Made by a program: the position numbers and the translations under genes. DNA of 64,000 nt from Pyrrhoderma lamaoense. Its lineage: Eukaryota; Basidiomycota; Agaricomycetes; Hymenochaetales; Hymenochaetaceae. The stretch lies in contig NBAZ01000005.1 of the NCBI GenBank assembly GCA_002794735.1, forward strand, positions 1,302,001-1,366,000. The letters are read 5' to 3'. Below the pieces are notes generated by a model. That model was not told where the DNA came from. It did not search any database and saw only the letters and a program-made list of their open reading frames with translations. Of the stretch, positions 10,818-22,754 are shown one piece after another. Numbering within the stretch: the stretch's first letter is position 1; the number at the start of each line of letters is the position of its first letter.

Positions 10818-12349
10818 TCATGATCCATCCTTCACTTCTGCTTTACTCCCCTCCCTGTAAGCATCGTCAAGGCGCAACTGTTCAATACGAGCAAGCTCCT
10901 GTGCATCGTGCTCCGCTTCAGTCTCCCGTCTATACTTGTCAATATCCCATTCATCTTGTTCAGCCTCATCATCTTCATCAACAAACCACTCTGGTTGTAA
11001 GTGAACTGAAAAAAAGTTTACAAGTTAACAGATACATTTTTGCGTTCTAATGGGTAAGATAAAGGCGTACCAGATCTCTTCCTGACATGCCATTGCTTTT
11101 GCCGCAGCGGCTTGAGCTTCCTTTGCCTTCTTCTTGCATCATTTTCAGCTTGTTTCTTGTCCATACGCGTTTTCTTCCATTGTGCAAATGTCTCCGGAGT
11201 CACAGGCGTGAGATTTGTGCCTAACTTATGACGCTGTGATAATGAAAGAAATGAGAAAAAGCCATTTCAAGACCATACGGGCTGATGGTTGATAACTGAC
11301 CTCAACCTCTAAGAATTCCTCTAGACTTATTGTGTTTGCTTTGGCAGCCTCGTCGGCCGCCTTCTTTTGAGATTTGAGAACGAAACCAGGAGGAAGCGCA
11401 TGTCTATATTGGCATTTCTCCCCGCCATTTGGACATTCCCAGAACCAACCGAACCTAGAACGAAAGCAGAATGAAGTTAAAGCTATGGTATAGGCTTAAG
11501 GACGGTTGGTACAAGATTAACGTACTTTTGGCTCTCAATGGCCTCAATAAAGTATTTGCATACAATCTAGTCCTTCATGAGCATATATGCCACTAACAGG
11601 CCAAGGTCAATCTTACATCTGTAGTCGTCTTTGGATTTCCATGCTTGGATAACACGACTTTTCGCAATTTTTCTTCGTCCCAAGTGTCCATAGTGTCTGT
11701 ACAAGCCGCAGAGTTTGTAAGAAAGTCCCATACGTTCATATGAGAGATGACGTACCTGTCGCCCTCTCATCCTTTGTATCTCTAACATCCTCATACAAGT
11801 TCCTTTTCTCAACCTTCCTCCCCACATCTCTGTCATGGCTGAATTTGCACTTACTCCCCTTCTCGCACATTCCTTGCTTGAAGAACTGACACAAGATCGT
11901 CTTCGGATCCGTTCCAAAAGGTACCTTCTGCACTTGTACAGGTTTAAGCAACGCAGCTTCTTCCCTTGCACGCTTCGCTTCTTCCAGTTTTTGTTTCTCG
12001 CGCAGCGCATTCTCTTTTTCTCTTTCAAGTTGATGTCGTGACTTGCCCGGTTGTTGTGCTTGTATTTGTTCAACTTGTTTCCTGACTTGTGCCCGAGAAT
12101 TTTTCTGTTTAAAGATTTACATGATTATGATAGGGTTGGAGCAGAGTGACACATTAGATCCAAGTAAAGCGACTTTGAATGAAGCTAAATATTTGTATGA
12201 ACGTACCCCCTTCATACCGAAGGTCTAAGCATTATAAGTTTGTTAAGTGAATAGGTTATCCTTCAGAACCTGAGACAGGGTAATAAGCTCACTTTATCTA
12301 CCACCACCTTGTCCTTCTTCTTCTCTGGCTGCTTATTTTTGGGAGGCAT
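10818..12349 (-). CDS. TMA46: Tma46/DFRP1-like CCCH zinc-finger protein
   Basis: Eight coding exons (12349-12293, 12224-12207, 12104-11756, 11696-11617, 11566-11526, 11454-11301, 11233-11071, 11005-10818) join to 349 residues. Features in order: [14 protein letters not shown] start; TFGMK block in an 18-nt micro-exon; a Gln/Glu/Lys coiled-coil-like segment; a first CCCH finger ([19 protein letters not shown]); a second finger ([18 protein letters not shown]); [19 protein letters not shown]; and an acidic tail with [16 protein letters not shown]. The family binds and stabilises DRG-type GTPases (Rbg1 in yeast) and associates with ribosomes. Between residues about 267 and 293 the family's usual [28 protein letters not shown] pattern appears in successive different frames. 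Three one-base losses, near 11130, 11102 and 10993, add up to an in-frame but locally scrambled protein. Confidence 0.85.
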
Positions 12350-12774
12350 TTGGATCACTCCTGATTTTGATCCCAGAGAGATTTAAGTAATTAAGAAAGT
12401 TTGACAGCGGACAAGAAATTAATGACGGCATCGTTTCAGTCGAAAGTGAGAAATTCTTTCTAGAAATGGTTTCGGAGAAGAAGAATATATATTACTTGAA
12501 AAAACATGTTCTACAAAACAACTCCTAATACTAGTAAATTTGTAGAGAATTACTACTTGTTGATAGCATTTTTCATAAGATAGATTAAAAATTGAAATAT
12601 AGTCCGTGAAAGTGGAAGTGGAAGTAACTCGAAGAGTCCCGATGACACCAGTGATGAGTACATAATAAATACGAAAATAGGTATTGGTAGACTGTGTGGA
12701 AAAAATTATAGTGAACGTTATATAGATGAATCGAGGTAATTAGTTGATAAAGCAAATGCTATTCCATGTTTCAA
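12350..12774. other. Short intergenic spacer
   Basis: About 0.4 kb between two minus-strand genes, holding the promoter of the Tma46-like gene and the 3' end of the decarboxylase gene. No other feature was seen. Confidence 0.5.
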
Positions 12775-15700
12775 TCACAAACATATTCCTTCAAACCCTA
12801 GCGGGGCGGGTAGAACGTCCAATTCCCATGCCACACGAACAAGAGTTTCGAGTGAGGCACGACCGTTGATAAGAAGATCCTCGTCCCACTCTACGACTCC
12901 CTTCTCGAACAGACAGACAATGGTAGAGCCACCTGTTGTGGAAAATATGCTTAGCGATGAATTTGAGATGTTTATGAATAGGAATCACCAAGGCAAAGTA
13001 ACCAAACTCCTGACCACGCTTGACTTCTTCGCCTTCATGTACAGTTGTCTTGATGCTTCCAACCATCATGGCACCGATACAAACGGCCATGACTCTGCCA
13101 AACATGGGACTGTCAATTGGAACAATTTTCCGAACATTCTCTCCATACACATCTAAGGAAGTCCGAATGGCTTGAGGCTTAAGGTTGATAGTAAGAATTT
13201 CATAAACGTATACATTCATATAGGATGATGACCCACATTAACGGTGTAATACTCTCCAGCAATGCACGTCATTGGACCAATTTTCCCGTCTACCGGAGAG
13301 TGGAAGCGGTGGTAATCTTGAGGGGCAAGCCGGAAAATTGCAAGTGCACCACCATTGTATTTGTCAATCTGATTCCTATATGTCTCTCCCAGTAGTCGAG
13401 CGACGCTGAATTCTCGGCCTTTGATCCAAAGGCGGGTCGCCTCACTCACTGACTCAAATGCCATCATACGACAATCTGCAGCACTAACGAGACGGGATGG
13501 GTCGTCTGGACAGTCAACGGGCCTTGCATCTGGCTTCAGTTTACTAATTAGAAGTATCAGTACTACGTCCATTCCATACAACCAAGTTCTGAAACAACAA
13601 ACCGATAAAAAAACTCATTGAAAGTTTCTATGTTATCGTAGTTTAGATATGTGTGTATAGATAGATGAAGATACAGACATACTAAATGAATCAAGTGGGT
13701 CGAGAATCTCGTCAACATTAAGATTATGAAATTGAATGAATGCGGGTATATCATTAACAGACTCAGGAGAGTCGTATTTAACTCCTTGTTTGATAGATAA
13801 TGATTTAAGAAGTCGGCGAGCTAAAAATCAATGAGATGGTACTATCCAAATCAGATGTGAAATGTAAGACGCATACCTCTGGCACCTTCCATGCGACTTT
13901 TTGCTCCCTATACAAAGGGGTGTAAGGAGTCTGGTTATTTATAGATAAGCTCAGAGAAGACTTTACTTTATAAAGCAATCTAATTCCTAGTCTCACGTAA
14001 ACCTGCATTTTTTCTTCTTCAAGCTGCCCAGTCATACGGTTTTGAACAATAATATTGGCCGAATTCTGAACATTGTAAGGTAAATGATTGACAGGCTGCC
14101 ACAATCGAAAGATTATAACTTACCGCTCCAAGTTTGTAATTTCCGGATGAAACTTTAGAAATGACCTTCGTGTACCACTTTCTTTGCGCTTGACTTGCAG
14201 TGACAAAATTTCCTACTATCATACGATCCACTCGTCCCCAATCTTGGCTGGCACATACTGCAAGATGAGTGACGATATCAACCTCAGCACGCGAGTTCAT
14301 CCTAGGTCTGTGACAAAGAGGGCAATTTTTCACATTTATAACACGCTCAAAGGAATCCTCGGAGGATCCACCTGAATCATCAGCATCGGAAGAAGATGAA
14401 GAAGAAACTTGACGCTCGGGATTTCCAACTTGTGTAGCACTCAAAGAGGAACTAGTTGAAGTCGAGCTAGGAACTGACTGAGCCGCTACAACCAATGGTT
14501 GTTGATTTGGTTCGGTAGCATAGGCAGGAGTTATACTCTTGGACTGGGACTCATCTGTCAAAGCCCCCTTCTGAATAGCCGTTGGATGCGCAGCTACTCC
14601 GGAGAAATCGAGTCTGTCTAGCATTAGCTTTGTGGATGGATTTGCACTGCCGCTACCAGTGCCAAAAAGCATCGGCGTGGCGGGTGTACTAGTATCAGGA
14701 ACACCTGAGTCTTCTGAAGCTATTCGCTTCTTCTGTGCGGGAGGAAGACAAAGCTCTTCTTCAAGGCATATTATTGCTTCATTGAAGGTGAGTTCATCTT
14801 CATGGGGTCTCTTTCCGAATTTTATGAAGAATGAATCAACAGTTTCTCTTGACAATGTGGAACCTAAAGAGTCTAGCATAGATGTAAGCTCAATGCGGGA
14901 AATCAACTCTGAGTCATCAGTATCATATTGCTTCAGATATTGACGCCAAAATTGCTGACGAAGAGCATCATATGGTTGGTACTTGGCCCTAGAGATACTG
15001 TTAAACACCGCTCTTTCGTTCTGAATTCTAAAGAAACTTACCGTACTGTAAGAACTGGATTATGTTTCGCTTCCCAGGGCATTTCCTTCGCGGTAGATAA
15101 AGGTAGTTTAAACTCTTTGGATTCCATCTCCGTATTGCCTACGTTAGCAGGATAAAGACCAGTTTCTGGGTCCTTTTCAGGGGCACTTTTGAGTAGTTCG
15201 CTGACATCAAAGCTTGCATCACCAACATGGTCGTTAGAAGATAGCTTATCCCAGTCTAAAACGGTAAGCTGGACCTTGAAGTTTGCTTCATATCGACGAA
15301 CGTGGAACAGAAGTTTCTCATCCCATACAGGGTTTAAAGAGTGACGAATGACACGAGTTCGAAATACCTTCTTGCCAAAAGATATGACAACGAAAGGATC
15401 CATATCCCATCCAGTACGTGTCACTGTTTATATAGTCAATCCAGTATCCGAGGTTAGTGTGTGCAGGGAAAATGCTTACTATTCTTCACCCGTGGAAGGT
15501 CTGTTGCACCTTTGATGTCTAGCATAACAATACCTATGATATCATGAGCAGCAGTGAAATTATAATCACCACTTTCTGCTCGCCATTTCCGGCGGAATCT
15601 CGCTCGTTTCCCTGAGATAGCCGGTGTTCCAGGGGTTACAGGCCGGGAGAGTGTCGTAGGAGAAGGTAAGCCTGGAGAGGTACTAGCACTGGTGATGAGC

Positions 15701-16825
15701 CCAGAATCCGAGGAAGATGCAGGTGTTAACGAAGGCCGTTTTTTAAAAACGCGGGGAATTTTAGCACCTAAGGAAGATTTGGGTATAGGAACAGGCAGAG
15801 ATGTAGCAGAAGATGGGGAAATTGGAGAGGGGACGAGGATGTTTACATTCGGGACACCTTGAATTTTGGGTGTCTCTGGATCTGGAGAGGGCGTCTGCTC
15901 GAGAGTTGGAGTCGAGGGGGGAGAATGAGACAGAATAATGCCCTCTTCTTCTCTCTCCTCATACTCTTCATCCGAAAGGTCCTCATCGGAACTCAAGCCA
16001 TCGTCCTCATAAGCCGGTATTGCATCATTTGCTCGGACCGTGCCAATACCTTCTGTGGGCGGTGCAGAAAGCAGGGTCATATGAGCGTTACTTGAGCGAC
16101 GAACAAGTTCTTCATAAACTTCGTCAAATGTCATGGAATGATTGATTGTATCGGGGGTTGCAAATCCAACCTTAACCTGTATAATTCCTGAAGCAGAAGT
16201 GTAGGCACGAGTTGAGACTAACTTCAACGATATCGGCTATGACGATACACAACAAGATTAGCAAAGCATGTGGGTCGACCGATGATAGAGATTATACTGA
16301 CAGAGTTCCTTGGATCCTCAAAATCCTTGATGGGTTGATCCTTAAACCAATCTTCAAGCTGTAAGGAAGTTTCGCCCAAGTAATCTTTCTTCAGCATATC
16401 TTTATCCCATGCCACGAGTTCAAGAACCCCTAGCTTGTCTGCAAGTGACAAGTAGATGGGAAATGTGAATGTTGCCTCTTTGGCCCCATAGACCGGATTC
16501 AACGTCTTCTTCGCCACAGGTGTAGAGTATCTGTTCCGTGCAAGAGAAACAACTACAAAACTATTGATGATAAATAAGCAAGTATACATAGGCAATAAGT
16601 AAGTACAGTTACACACGGATCGCTAAATCCATTCCTATCTTTTGCCAAAAGGTCCTTGCACCCCATAACCTGCACGCGCAGCAGTACAACTGGCAATTCA
16701 CCAGGTATGGGATCCATGGCGCTCCTCCCGCTTCCTCGCCCGCCAGAAACACGAACACGGGCGGGCAACCGTGCCGCACTTTTGAGAGCTTTTTTAATCT
16801 TGACGACTTTCTTGTCAACTGCCAT
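12775..16825 (-). CDS. PSD2: Phosphatidylserine decarboxylase proenzyme, PSD2 type
   Basis: A multi-exon gene of roughly 1,100 residues. From the ATG at 16825: a Lys/Arg-rich N-terminus; a first C2 domain ([21 protein letters not shown], then [14 protein letters not shown]); a Ser/Pro-rich acidic linker; a second C2 domain ([19 protein letters not shown], then [18 protein letters not shown]); an EF-hand-like region ([15 protein letters not shown]); a CPLCHRPRM zinc-ribbon-like pair; and the catalytic domain with [31 protein letters not shown] and [19 protein letters not shown]. The C-terminal exon begins with [19 protein letters not shown]. The Gly-Ser bond there is where this family self-cleaves to form the pyruvoyl group. 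The enzyme converts phosphatidylserine to phosphatidylethanolamine in endomembranes, and the C2 domains suggest calcium/lipid binding. A one-base loss near 12990, just before the GGST motif, breaks the frame as read. The spacing of all other exons is consistent. Confidence 0.9.
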
Positions 16826-18365
16826 GGTTGCACCACAAGGAGCGGCCAACGTGAAGAACAGACTATAGTCGCATATTCTGAGTCCATATACTTAGTGAAT
16901 GATTAGCTTGCCCAAATGCGGAAAGCAATGACCGCATCATTGTCTCAGCGCTATCACGTATATCAGTCGGGCAACAATATTAATCAAAAACTTTATGATA
17001 ATAATATTTGAACTGATAAACTCTTCGTTAGTGGCTGTTAATCAACTTTATACTTTTCAATAAACAAAAGAGCAAGCTTGGTTAAAGAGGAAAATGCAGT
17101 AAGCTATAAAATCCTCATTATCATTAAATCAATAATTTACTGGCATGTAGGAGAAAAGATGATACGTAATAAGCCATAAAACCTCACGGACTAGAAGAGT
17201 CGCTTCCGGAGTTGTTTCGACGCCGATATCTTGTAATTGCCAAGCCGTTTATCATAATAATCATAAACATGTCTTTCAACAGTAATATAGTGATCAGGAT
17301 CTCATACCAATTTTGTATCTTTATCACTATTATACTGATTGAACATACTTATATGCAATGTACAAATACATATCTGTGATGCTTATTAAATATACTTGCA
17401 AGCTCATCAGGTGAACATGAAGGGATGTTTTGTGCACAACTCGTTTCATGGGTTGAGAGCGCTGATTTCTCCCCCATTAAAGCTATGTACAAATTGTTTA
17501 TTGGGGGTTATTGATTGTCTTGATTTTGTTCTATGTACTGGAGGACAAGTCAACTGCCAGGAGTTTGGGCGGCTAATATACGTACTGTCTCTCACCCAGT
17601 AATGCACGTGTTAAGCCTTTTTGTACGATTACATTTGTGAAACACATACTTTAATCACAAAAAAAATACTAGCCTGAAGTTAAGGTTCTTGATAATATTT
17701 GTATGATTTTTCTTGAAGTAAAAACAATGTGTATCATTTTAATTTTAGCAAACAAGATGAAGATATCCATATATGAGATCACTAGGTAATGCTCAGTGCG
17801 TGGGAAATCAAAAAGAAAAGATATCTATTCTGACACCGTATTTTTTACACTTGTTAGAATCATAAAAAAACTTGATAGAAAAATAATTTAAGACACAGAA
17901 AATACTCATATATAAAAATTAGTAGGGTTTTTTAATCAAATTTTCAGAAAAAAGTACGCACAAAACGATGTGGTATATTGGATTTTTCGAGTAACTGTTA
18001 ACATGATACATTTAAGGAAATTGATCAACATTCTATTTTACAAGAAAAAAAACATTTTTTTCGACACTTTATAATAAGGCTACCATGATAAAAATTAGCC
18101 AGCTTTCAGAAGTAGTATGTAAAGATAGTGTATAAATTTTTTGATATATATTGACTATCTAGTTAAGCAGAAAAATTCGATGTGAGCATTACTAGGTAGT
18201 GGGCGCGAGGTGGTAGCAGACAGTATCCAGAGTGAGCGTGTGTATGTAATTGTTAAGTTTCTATAGACCACAAATTGTATCTAATTGTTTCCCACGGCAT
18301 ATCAACATTACACAGGCTAAATTTAGTTTCCTTGATATTCCTACACGTAAACTAGCTTGGTACTA
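16826..18365. other. Divergent AT-rich intergenic region
   Basis: About 1.5 kb between the starts of the decarboxylase gene (-) and the acidic protein gene (+). Strongly AT-rich, especially 17600-18180, with several A/T runs. The frame at 17396-17602 has no motif. Probably shared promoter space. Confidence 0.5.
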
Positions 18366-19076
18366 ATGACGTTGCCTCTGGATGATCAAAACGATGAAGG
18401 CGAACAACATGGAGTACAAACTAGACAAGGCAGCATACTGCAAGAAAATGGGAATGATGACAAGGAGAATAGTGAGGACACGAATGATCTCAGCTCCAGT
18501 GATGAATCAGAGGATGAAGACAGTGAGGATGAAGATGCCGAAGCAATAGCTCGAAAACTCGGAGATCAGCTTTGGGCCGACATTCAACGAGCTAGGGCAG
18601 TAGTGCCACCTCCCATTGCACTTACACTAAAATCTCCGAAAGAAGATGCTGCATTAGCGACTACCAAGAAAGTCATTGCTTTCGCCGCCAATGATCCTCT
18701 CGTTCATTCTACACTTTCAGCTGCTACTGTTCCTGGTCACCCACACACGAATCTACTTGAACTTCTGAAAAAGCTGCTGGACGATGGTTGGATTACACCT
18801 CAAGTTGCTGGGCCGTTGAGTCAAGTCCTTGTGAAACTTGCGAAGTCAGAAGTTCTTTTCTCGCCTTTACCTTCTCTCCCGTCTCAGGTGGCAAAACGCA
18901 AGCGCGAGGGGAAGAACTCAGCGGACGAGCCGATACCAAAAAGACTTGCCGCCACAAACGAACCAGACTCTTCTCAAGGACCTGAGAAAACTAGTGAGCG
19001 CACAATGGAAGCGAATGCCACAATTATGGTAAATGGTAATTCTGGAGAAGGAGTTGAAGCTTCACCATCTATGTAA
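18366..19076 (+). CDS. Conserved-looking acidic protein of unknown function
   Basis: Single-exon frame of 236 residues from the ATG at 18366. The N-terminal 60 residues are very acidic, with Ser/Asp/Glu runs such as SSSDESEDEDSEDEDAE. The middle contains a likely helical region, ARKLGDQLWADIQRARA and NLLELLKKLLDDGWITPQ. The end is Lys/Arg/Ser-rich, with AKRKREGK and PIPKRLA patches that could be nuclear localisation signals. I do not recognise a named family. The balanced composition and the frame length argue for a real gene. It lies 185 bp upstream of the F-box gene on the same strand. A nuclear, protein-binding role is a guess from composition only. Confidence 0.55.
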   Translation: MTLPLDDQNDEGEQHGVQTRQGSILQENGNDDKENSEDTNDLSSSDESEDEDSEDEDAEAIARKLGDQLWADIQRARAVVPPPIALTLKSPKEDAALATTKKVIAFAANDPLVHSTLSAATVPGHPHTNLLELLKKLLDDGWITPQVAGPLSQVLVKLAKSEVLFSPLPSLPSQVAKRKREGKNSADEPIPKRLAATNEPDSSQGPEKTSERTMEANATIMVNGNSGEGVEASPSM

Positions 19077-19261
19077 CAGGTACTTACATTGCCTTCATCC
19101 TGTATCCACTCTTCACTGAAATGTTAGCTTCTCTTGCTTTGCTCGTACTTTGCTACTTGGGTCGCCTATTCTCTGATCAAGCATTTTTCAATATCAGTTT
19201 ATCTCTTATGTCCTTTTCCTTAAACTGATGTGTCAGTACACGACCCCGTAATGAAGAATGA

Positions 19262-20611
19262 ATGGTCATCATCCCCGATGATGATACCTCCCCTTGCAGG
19301 ATGGCTATTGATCTGACGGACGATTTATGGTATCTTGTTTTCATAAAAACACTACCAGATCGTCCTTGTATTACGCCACACGAATCACCGCAGCTACTTA
19401 CCAGAGTATGCAGACGCTGGAGACAGATAGCAATTTCCTCCCCTCTACTATGGTCGTCAGTGGCTTTCCATCCTTCGGCTCGGGCTCTCACCTCGGGGAT
19501 TCTAAACATGTTCAAACTCTGGCTTCAAAGGTCATCATCGTGCCTTCTAGATATTGACCTTCGAAATGCAAATGATACTCTCCCTTGGTCAATAAGTATT
19601 GAACCTGGAGAGCCCGAGTTATACCGTGGGATATACGACACCCTTATCTGCCACAGGACACGAATCCGAACATTGCTTCGTGGCTTCAACTATCTGTCCT
19701 CCGAGAATTTTTGCAACGATGGTTTCCCGGAGCTAGAAGAACTCTTTGTTGTAGATCCTCCGGACGGTAAAATACGATCCGCTCCAATAACTAGTCTTCC
19801 ACCCAAGCTTAAAAGTTTTTCAACGTTCAATACATATAATCATTTTAATCCTGCGACACGATGGCCCCAGCTTGAACATCTAGAAATTTGGCAAACAGAC
19901 AATGCTTTCGCAGGTCTCAGTATAGACGATTGTCTGTCGATTTTAAGTGACCTCCCTTCACTCCGTTCAACTGGTCTTCATATTTCCGTGGAAGATGATG
20001 AACGACAGATAGAAAAAGTCCCCACAAACGTCACGCTCCCACATCTACAGAAGCTTCTTATTTCTTCTCTTCAAATTAACATAACCCGGCTTATAACCTC
20101 CATACATACACCGGAATTAGAAGTCGCTGGATTCGACGGCTGTGCATGCCCAGAATTCTATGCTACTCTTCCTGTGTTTTTTAGACAATGCTCAAAAACG
20201 TTAACCTTCGTTGTGCTTGGTCAAATCAGCATACTAAACGTTACTTTACTTGCTAGTATTGCAGAACTCAGATCCGATGTCAATGTTGCCATGTGTAGCT
20301 CATCTTTTGATGGGCATGCCACGCAGCGTCTGGAACAAGTACAAAGAGCCAATCCCAATAGCCATACTCTTCCCAGTCATCATCTAAGCATCACATATAC
20401 TTCACCTGATGGCATATGGTCAGAAAATGATGGTATGGGTAATTCTGAAGTCTACCACTTTCCTGCTCGGACGTTCCGCGATTATGCCATGTTTAACCCC
20501 CAACCAATCCGCTCAGCCATAGAACCTGAGCAGCCAGGTAGTGTTCGAGTATCGATTTGCAAAGGAACTGCTAGTCATCACTGTAGTTTTACCAAAACAT
20601 ATGTTTCATGA
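19262..20611 (+). CDS. F-box-like protein
   Basis: Single-exon frame of 449 residues. The N-terminus (DLTDDLWYLVFIKTLPDR, then LLTRVCRRWRQIAISSPLLW) matches the compact F-box-like motif of basidiomycete proteins, in which a Trp-rich end (WRQIAISSPLLWSSV) is characteristic. The remainder has weak leucine-rich character (LPPKLKSF, WPQLEHLEIWQ, LPSLRSTGLHISV, LPHLQKLLISSL), resembling the LRR-like folds usually found after such F-boxes. Function as an SCF substrate receptor is inferred; the target is unknown. The start could also be a later Met (residue 14). It ends only about 38 bp from the stop codon of the dehydratase gene on the opposite strand. Confidence 0.72.
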   Translation: MVIIPDDDTSPCRMAIDLTDDLWYLVFIKTLPDRPCITPHESPQLLTRVCRRWRQIAISSPLLWSSVAFHPSARALTSGILNMFKLWLQRSSSCLLDIDLRNANDTLPWSISIEPGEPELYRGIYDTLICHRTRIRTLLRGFNYLSSENFCNDGFPELEELFVVDPPDGKIRSAPITSLPPKLKSFSTFNTYNHFNPATRWPQLEHLEIWQTDNAFAGLSIDDCLSILSDLPSLRSTGLHISVEDDERQIEKVPTNVTLPHLQKLLISSLQINITRLITSIHTPELEVAGFDGCACPEFYATLPVFFRQCSKTLTFVVLGQISILNVTLLASIAELRSDVNVAMCSSSFDGHATQRLEQVQRANPNSHTLPSHHLSITYTSPDGIWSENDGMGNSEVYHFPARTFRDYAMFNPQPIRSAIEPEQPGSVRVSICKGTASHHCSFTKTYVS

Positions 20612-20649
20612 TACATTTAAGTAGATACTTATATAAAATTGGTTACATT

Positions 20650-22754
20650 CTACGATTCTTCATAGTCAGCTCTCAACCAGTCAAAATCGACACCTAAATC
20701 TGCTTGGAGTACTGAACGATCATATAGTCCAGCATATCCGCGTTTCTTTCCATTTCTTGCCCTTTTGCAGCTCGATTGCCATTCTCTCTTTCTCTTTTCT
20801 AATTCCTTTTCACCTCCATCTAGTTCTACCCATATTTTTCCTTTTTCGGCATCTATTCCTACTATGTCTCCATCTTTTACAAGGGCAATGGGACCCCCAA
20901 CAGCTGCTTCTGGTGCCACGTGCAGAACTACGGTTCCCTGTGCGGTGCCACTCATTCGTGCGTCACTTATGCGTAGCATGTCCTGCACTCCCTGAACTGC
21001 AAGTTTCTTTGGAATGGGTATCATACCTGCTTCAGGCATTCCGGGATGACCAACAGGTCCAGTGTTCTGCATAACTAGCACACTCTCAGGTGTTACAAGA
21101 AGGTCGGGTGAGTCTATTCTAGCTGCAAGATCCGCAGCGGATGAGAAAACAACAGCTGGACCCCGGTGTTTAAGGAGTACTTGAGTAGCTGCTGCTGCCT
21201 TGAGTACACAACCATCCGGAGCGAGATTACCTCGTAGAACAACGAGAGGGTCTCGTGGGTACAACGGATCTGATAGAGGCCTGATAACTGTTTGGATTAT
21301 AGACTGGAATCTCTGAGAACTCGGGTGTGAGGCTAGAGCGGATCCCAAAGACTGTGCCTCAACTGTCTGTACGTCTAGATGCAAAAGTTCCCTCGGCTAG
21401 ACGAGCAAGGACGGCAGGCACTCCTCCTGCTCTGTGCAAGTCTTCCATGTATCCTTCGCCACTAGGCTTCAAGTCCACAAGAAGTGGCGTTCGTTGACCG
21501 ATCCGCGTAATATCATCGAGTACAATTCCATCACGTACGGATGGACCAAGGCCTGGAATTCGACCAGCAATAGCGAGGAGATGAACAATAGCATTCGTCG
21601 AACCACCAATAGCATGTAGTAGCGTGATAGCATTTTCAAAAGACTTGCGTGTTAGGATATCTTGTGGGCGAATCGGGCGTTCGGATGCATTACTATTCTT
21701 AACAATTATGGACCCAGCCTGTTCTGCTACTCTGAGTCTAGTGGAAGATGGCGCAGTTGGTGTTGCTGAGCCTAATGGGCTATCCCTAACGCCTCTAACA
21801 GACACGCCATAGTAGAGGCCGTTCCTTTTAGATTCGTAATTCAAAATCAACTTTTCTCAATGTATTACGAAGATGTAAGATTTATCATACCCATAACTCC
21901 GCAAGTCTATTAATTTGTATTAAACAGGAGTCAAAAGAATATTGATATTGAAGCCACCAGTACTCACTCCGACGGAAGGAACTAATTCATTATTAACTCT
22001 AGAAATATCCTCAATATCAATAACGCCTGCCCGGTACTTCTTCCAATAGTTCCGACAGTCAGTGCAGCCCCTACACGTCTACCTTCGTGTGACCCGGTTA
22101 ACATCGGTCCTGTTACAAGAGAAATACATGGCACATTTGCAGAAATTGCACCCATAAGTTGAGCCGGTACCGTCTAAAGAAGTTACTTAGATACCACACA
22201 TTGAAAGTGCCACCGAGCAATATTAGGAACCCTACTTTATCACATCCACCAATCTAAATATACAGTTTTAGCTTGAAGATTTTGTATCCACTTTAAATAC
22301 AGGAATCAGGGACGCATACCAATACAACTCCATCCATGGGTTGTGCCTTAATCATTTCTTCCGTGTCCATGGACATAAGATTTCTCAAATACATGCTTGT
22401 TGGGTGTGCAAAGCTCTCATGTAGACTTATTGTAGGGAAAGGTACTGGGAGTGCCCCTCCCAGAAGGACTCCGCGCTCAACTGATTTAATGAGTGCTGGA
22501 ATATTACCGTGGCATGGATTGAATCCAGACGAAGTATCAATGATGCCAATAATCGGACGGTCTAGTGCATCATCGGAGTATCCAGCACCTTTGATGAAAG
22601 CTTTCCTCAGGAACAGTGAGAATTCATCGTCTCCACTAAGTAAACGTATGTGTATAAATAGTAACCTCAGCCAACAATTCCCACCTTGACGGGACCGAAA
22701 TACCCACTAGGATGTTAATTTTGATCGCAGCCCAGTCTTGTCTTGCCCAGACAT
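20650..22754 (-). CDS. IlvD/Edd-family dehydratase, several frame breaks
   Basis: Reading from the ATG at 22754, the exons spell a dihydroxy-acid/sugar-acid dehydratase: GDDEFSLFLRKAFIKGAG, IIGIIDTSSGFNPCHGN, PTISLHESFAHPTSMYLRN, MDGVVLIGGCDKTVPAQ, the GTCGVMGTASTMAC block, ENAITLLHAIGGSTNAIVH, and a C-terminal domain with NTGPVGHPGMPEAG and ISDARMSGTAQGTVVLHV. The cysteines in NPCHGN, GGCDK and GTCGV are the expected Fe-S ligands. Members dehydrate 2,3-dihydroxy acids, either in branched-chain amino acid synthesis or with sugar acids such as arabinonate. The GDDEFSLF/ACTDCR subtype suggests the sugar-acid side, but this is uncertain. The frame breaks near 22708, 22067, 21780 and 21390. Literal reading gives no intact protein, so it is either a pseudogene or an unpolished consensus. 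Confidence 0.8.

Noticed and set aside
11566..12073. Basic open frame of 168 residues inside the Tma46-like gene
   Set aside because: It lies out of frame with the conserved CCCH-finger exons and runs through two of their introns.
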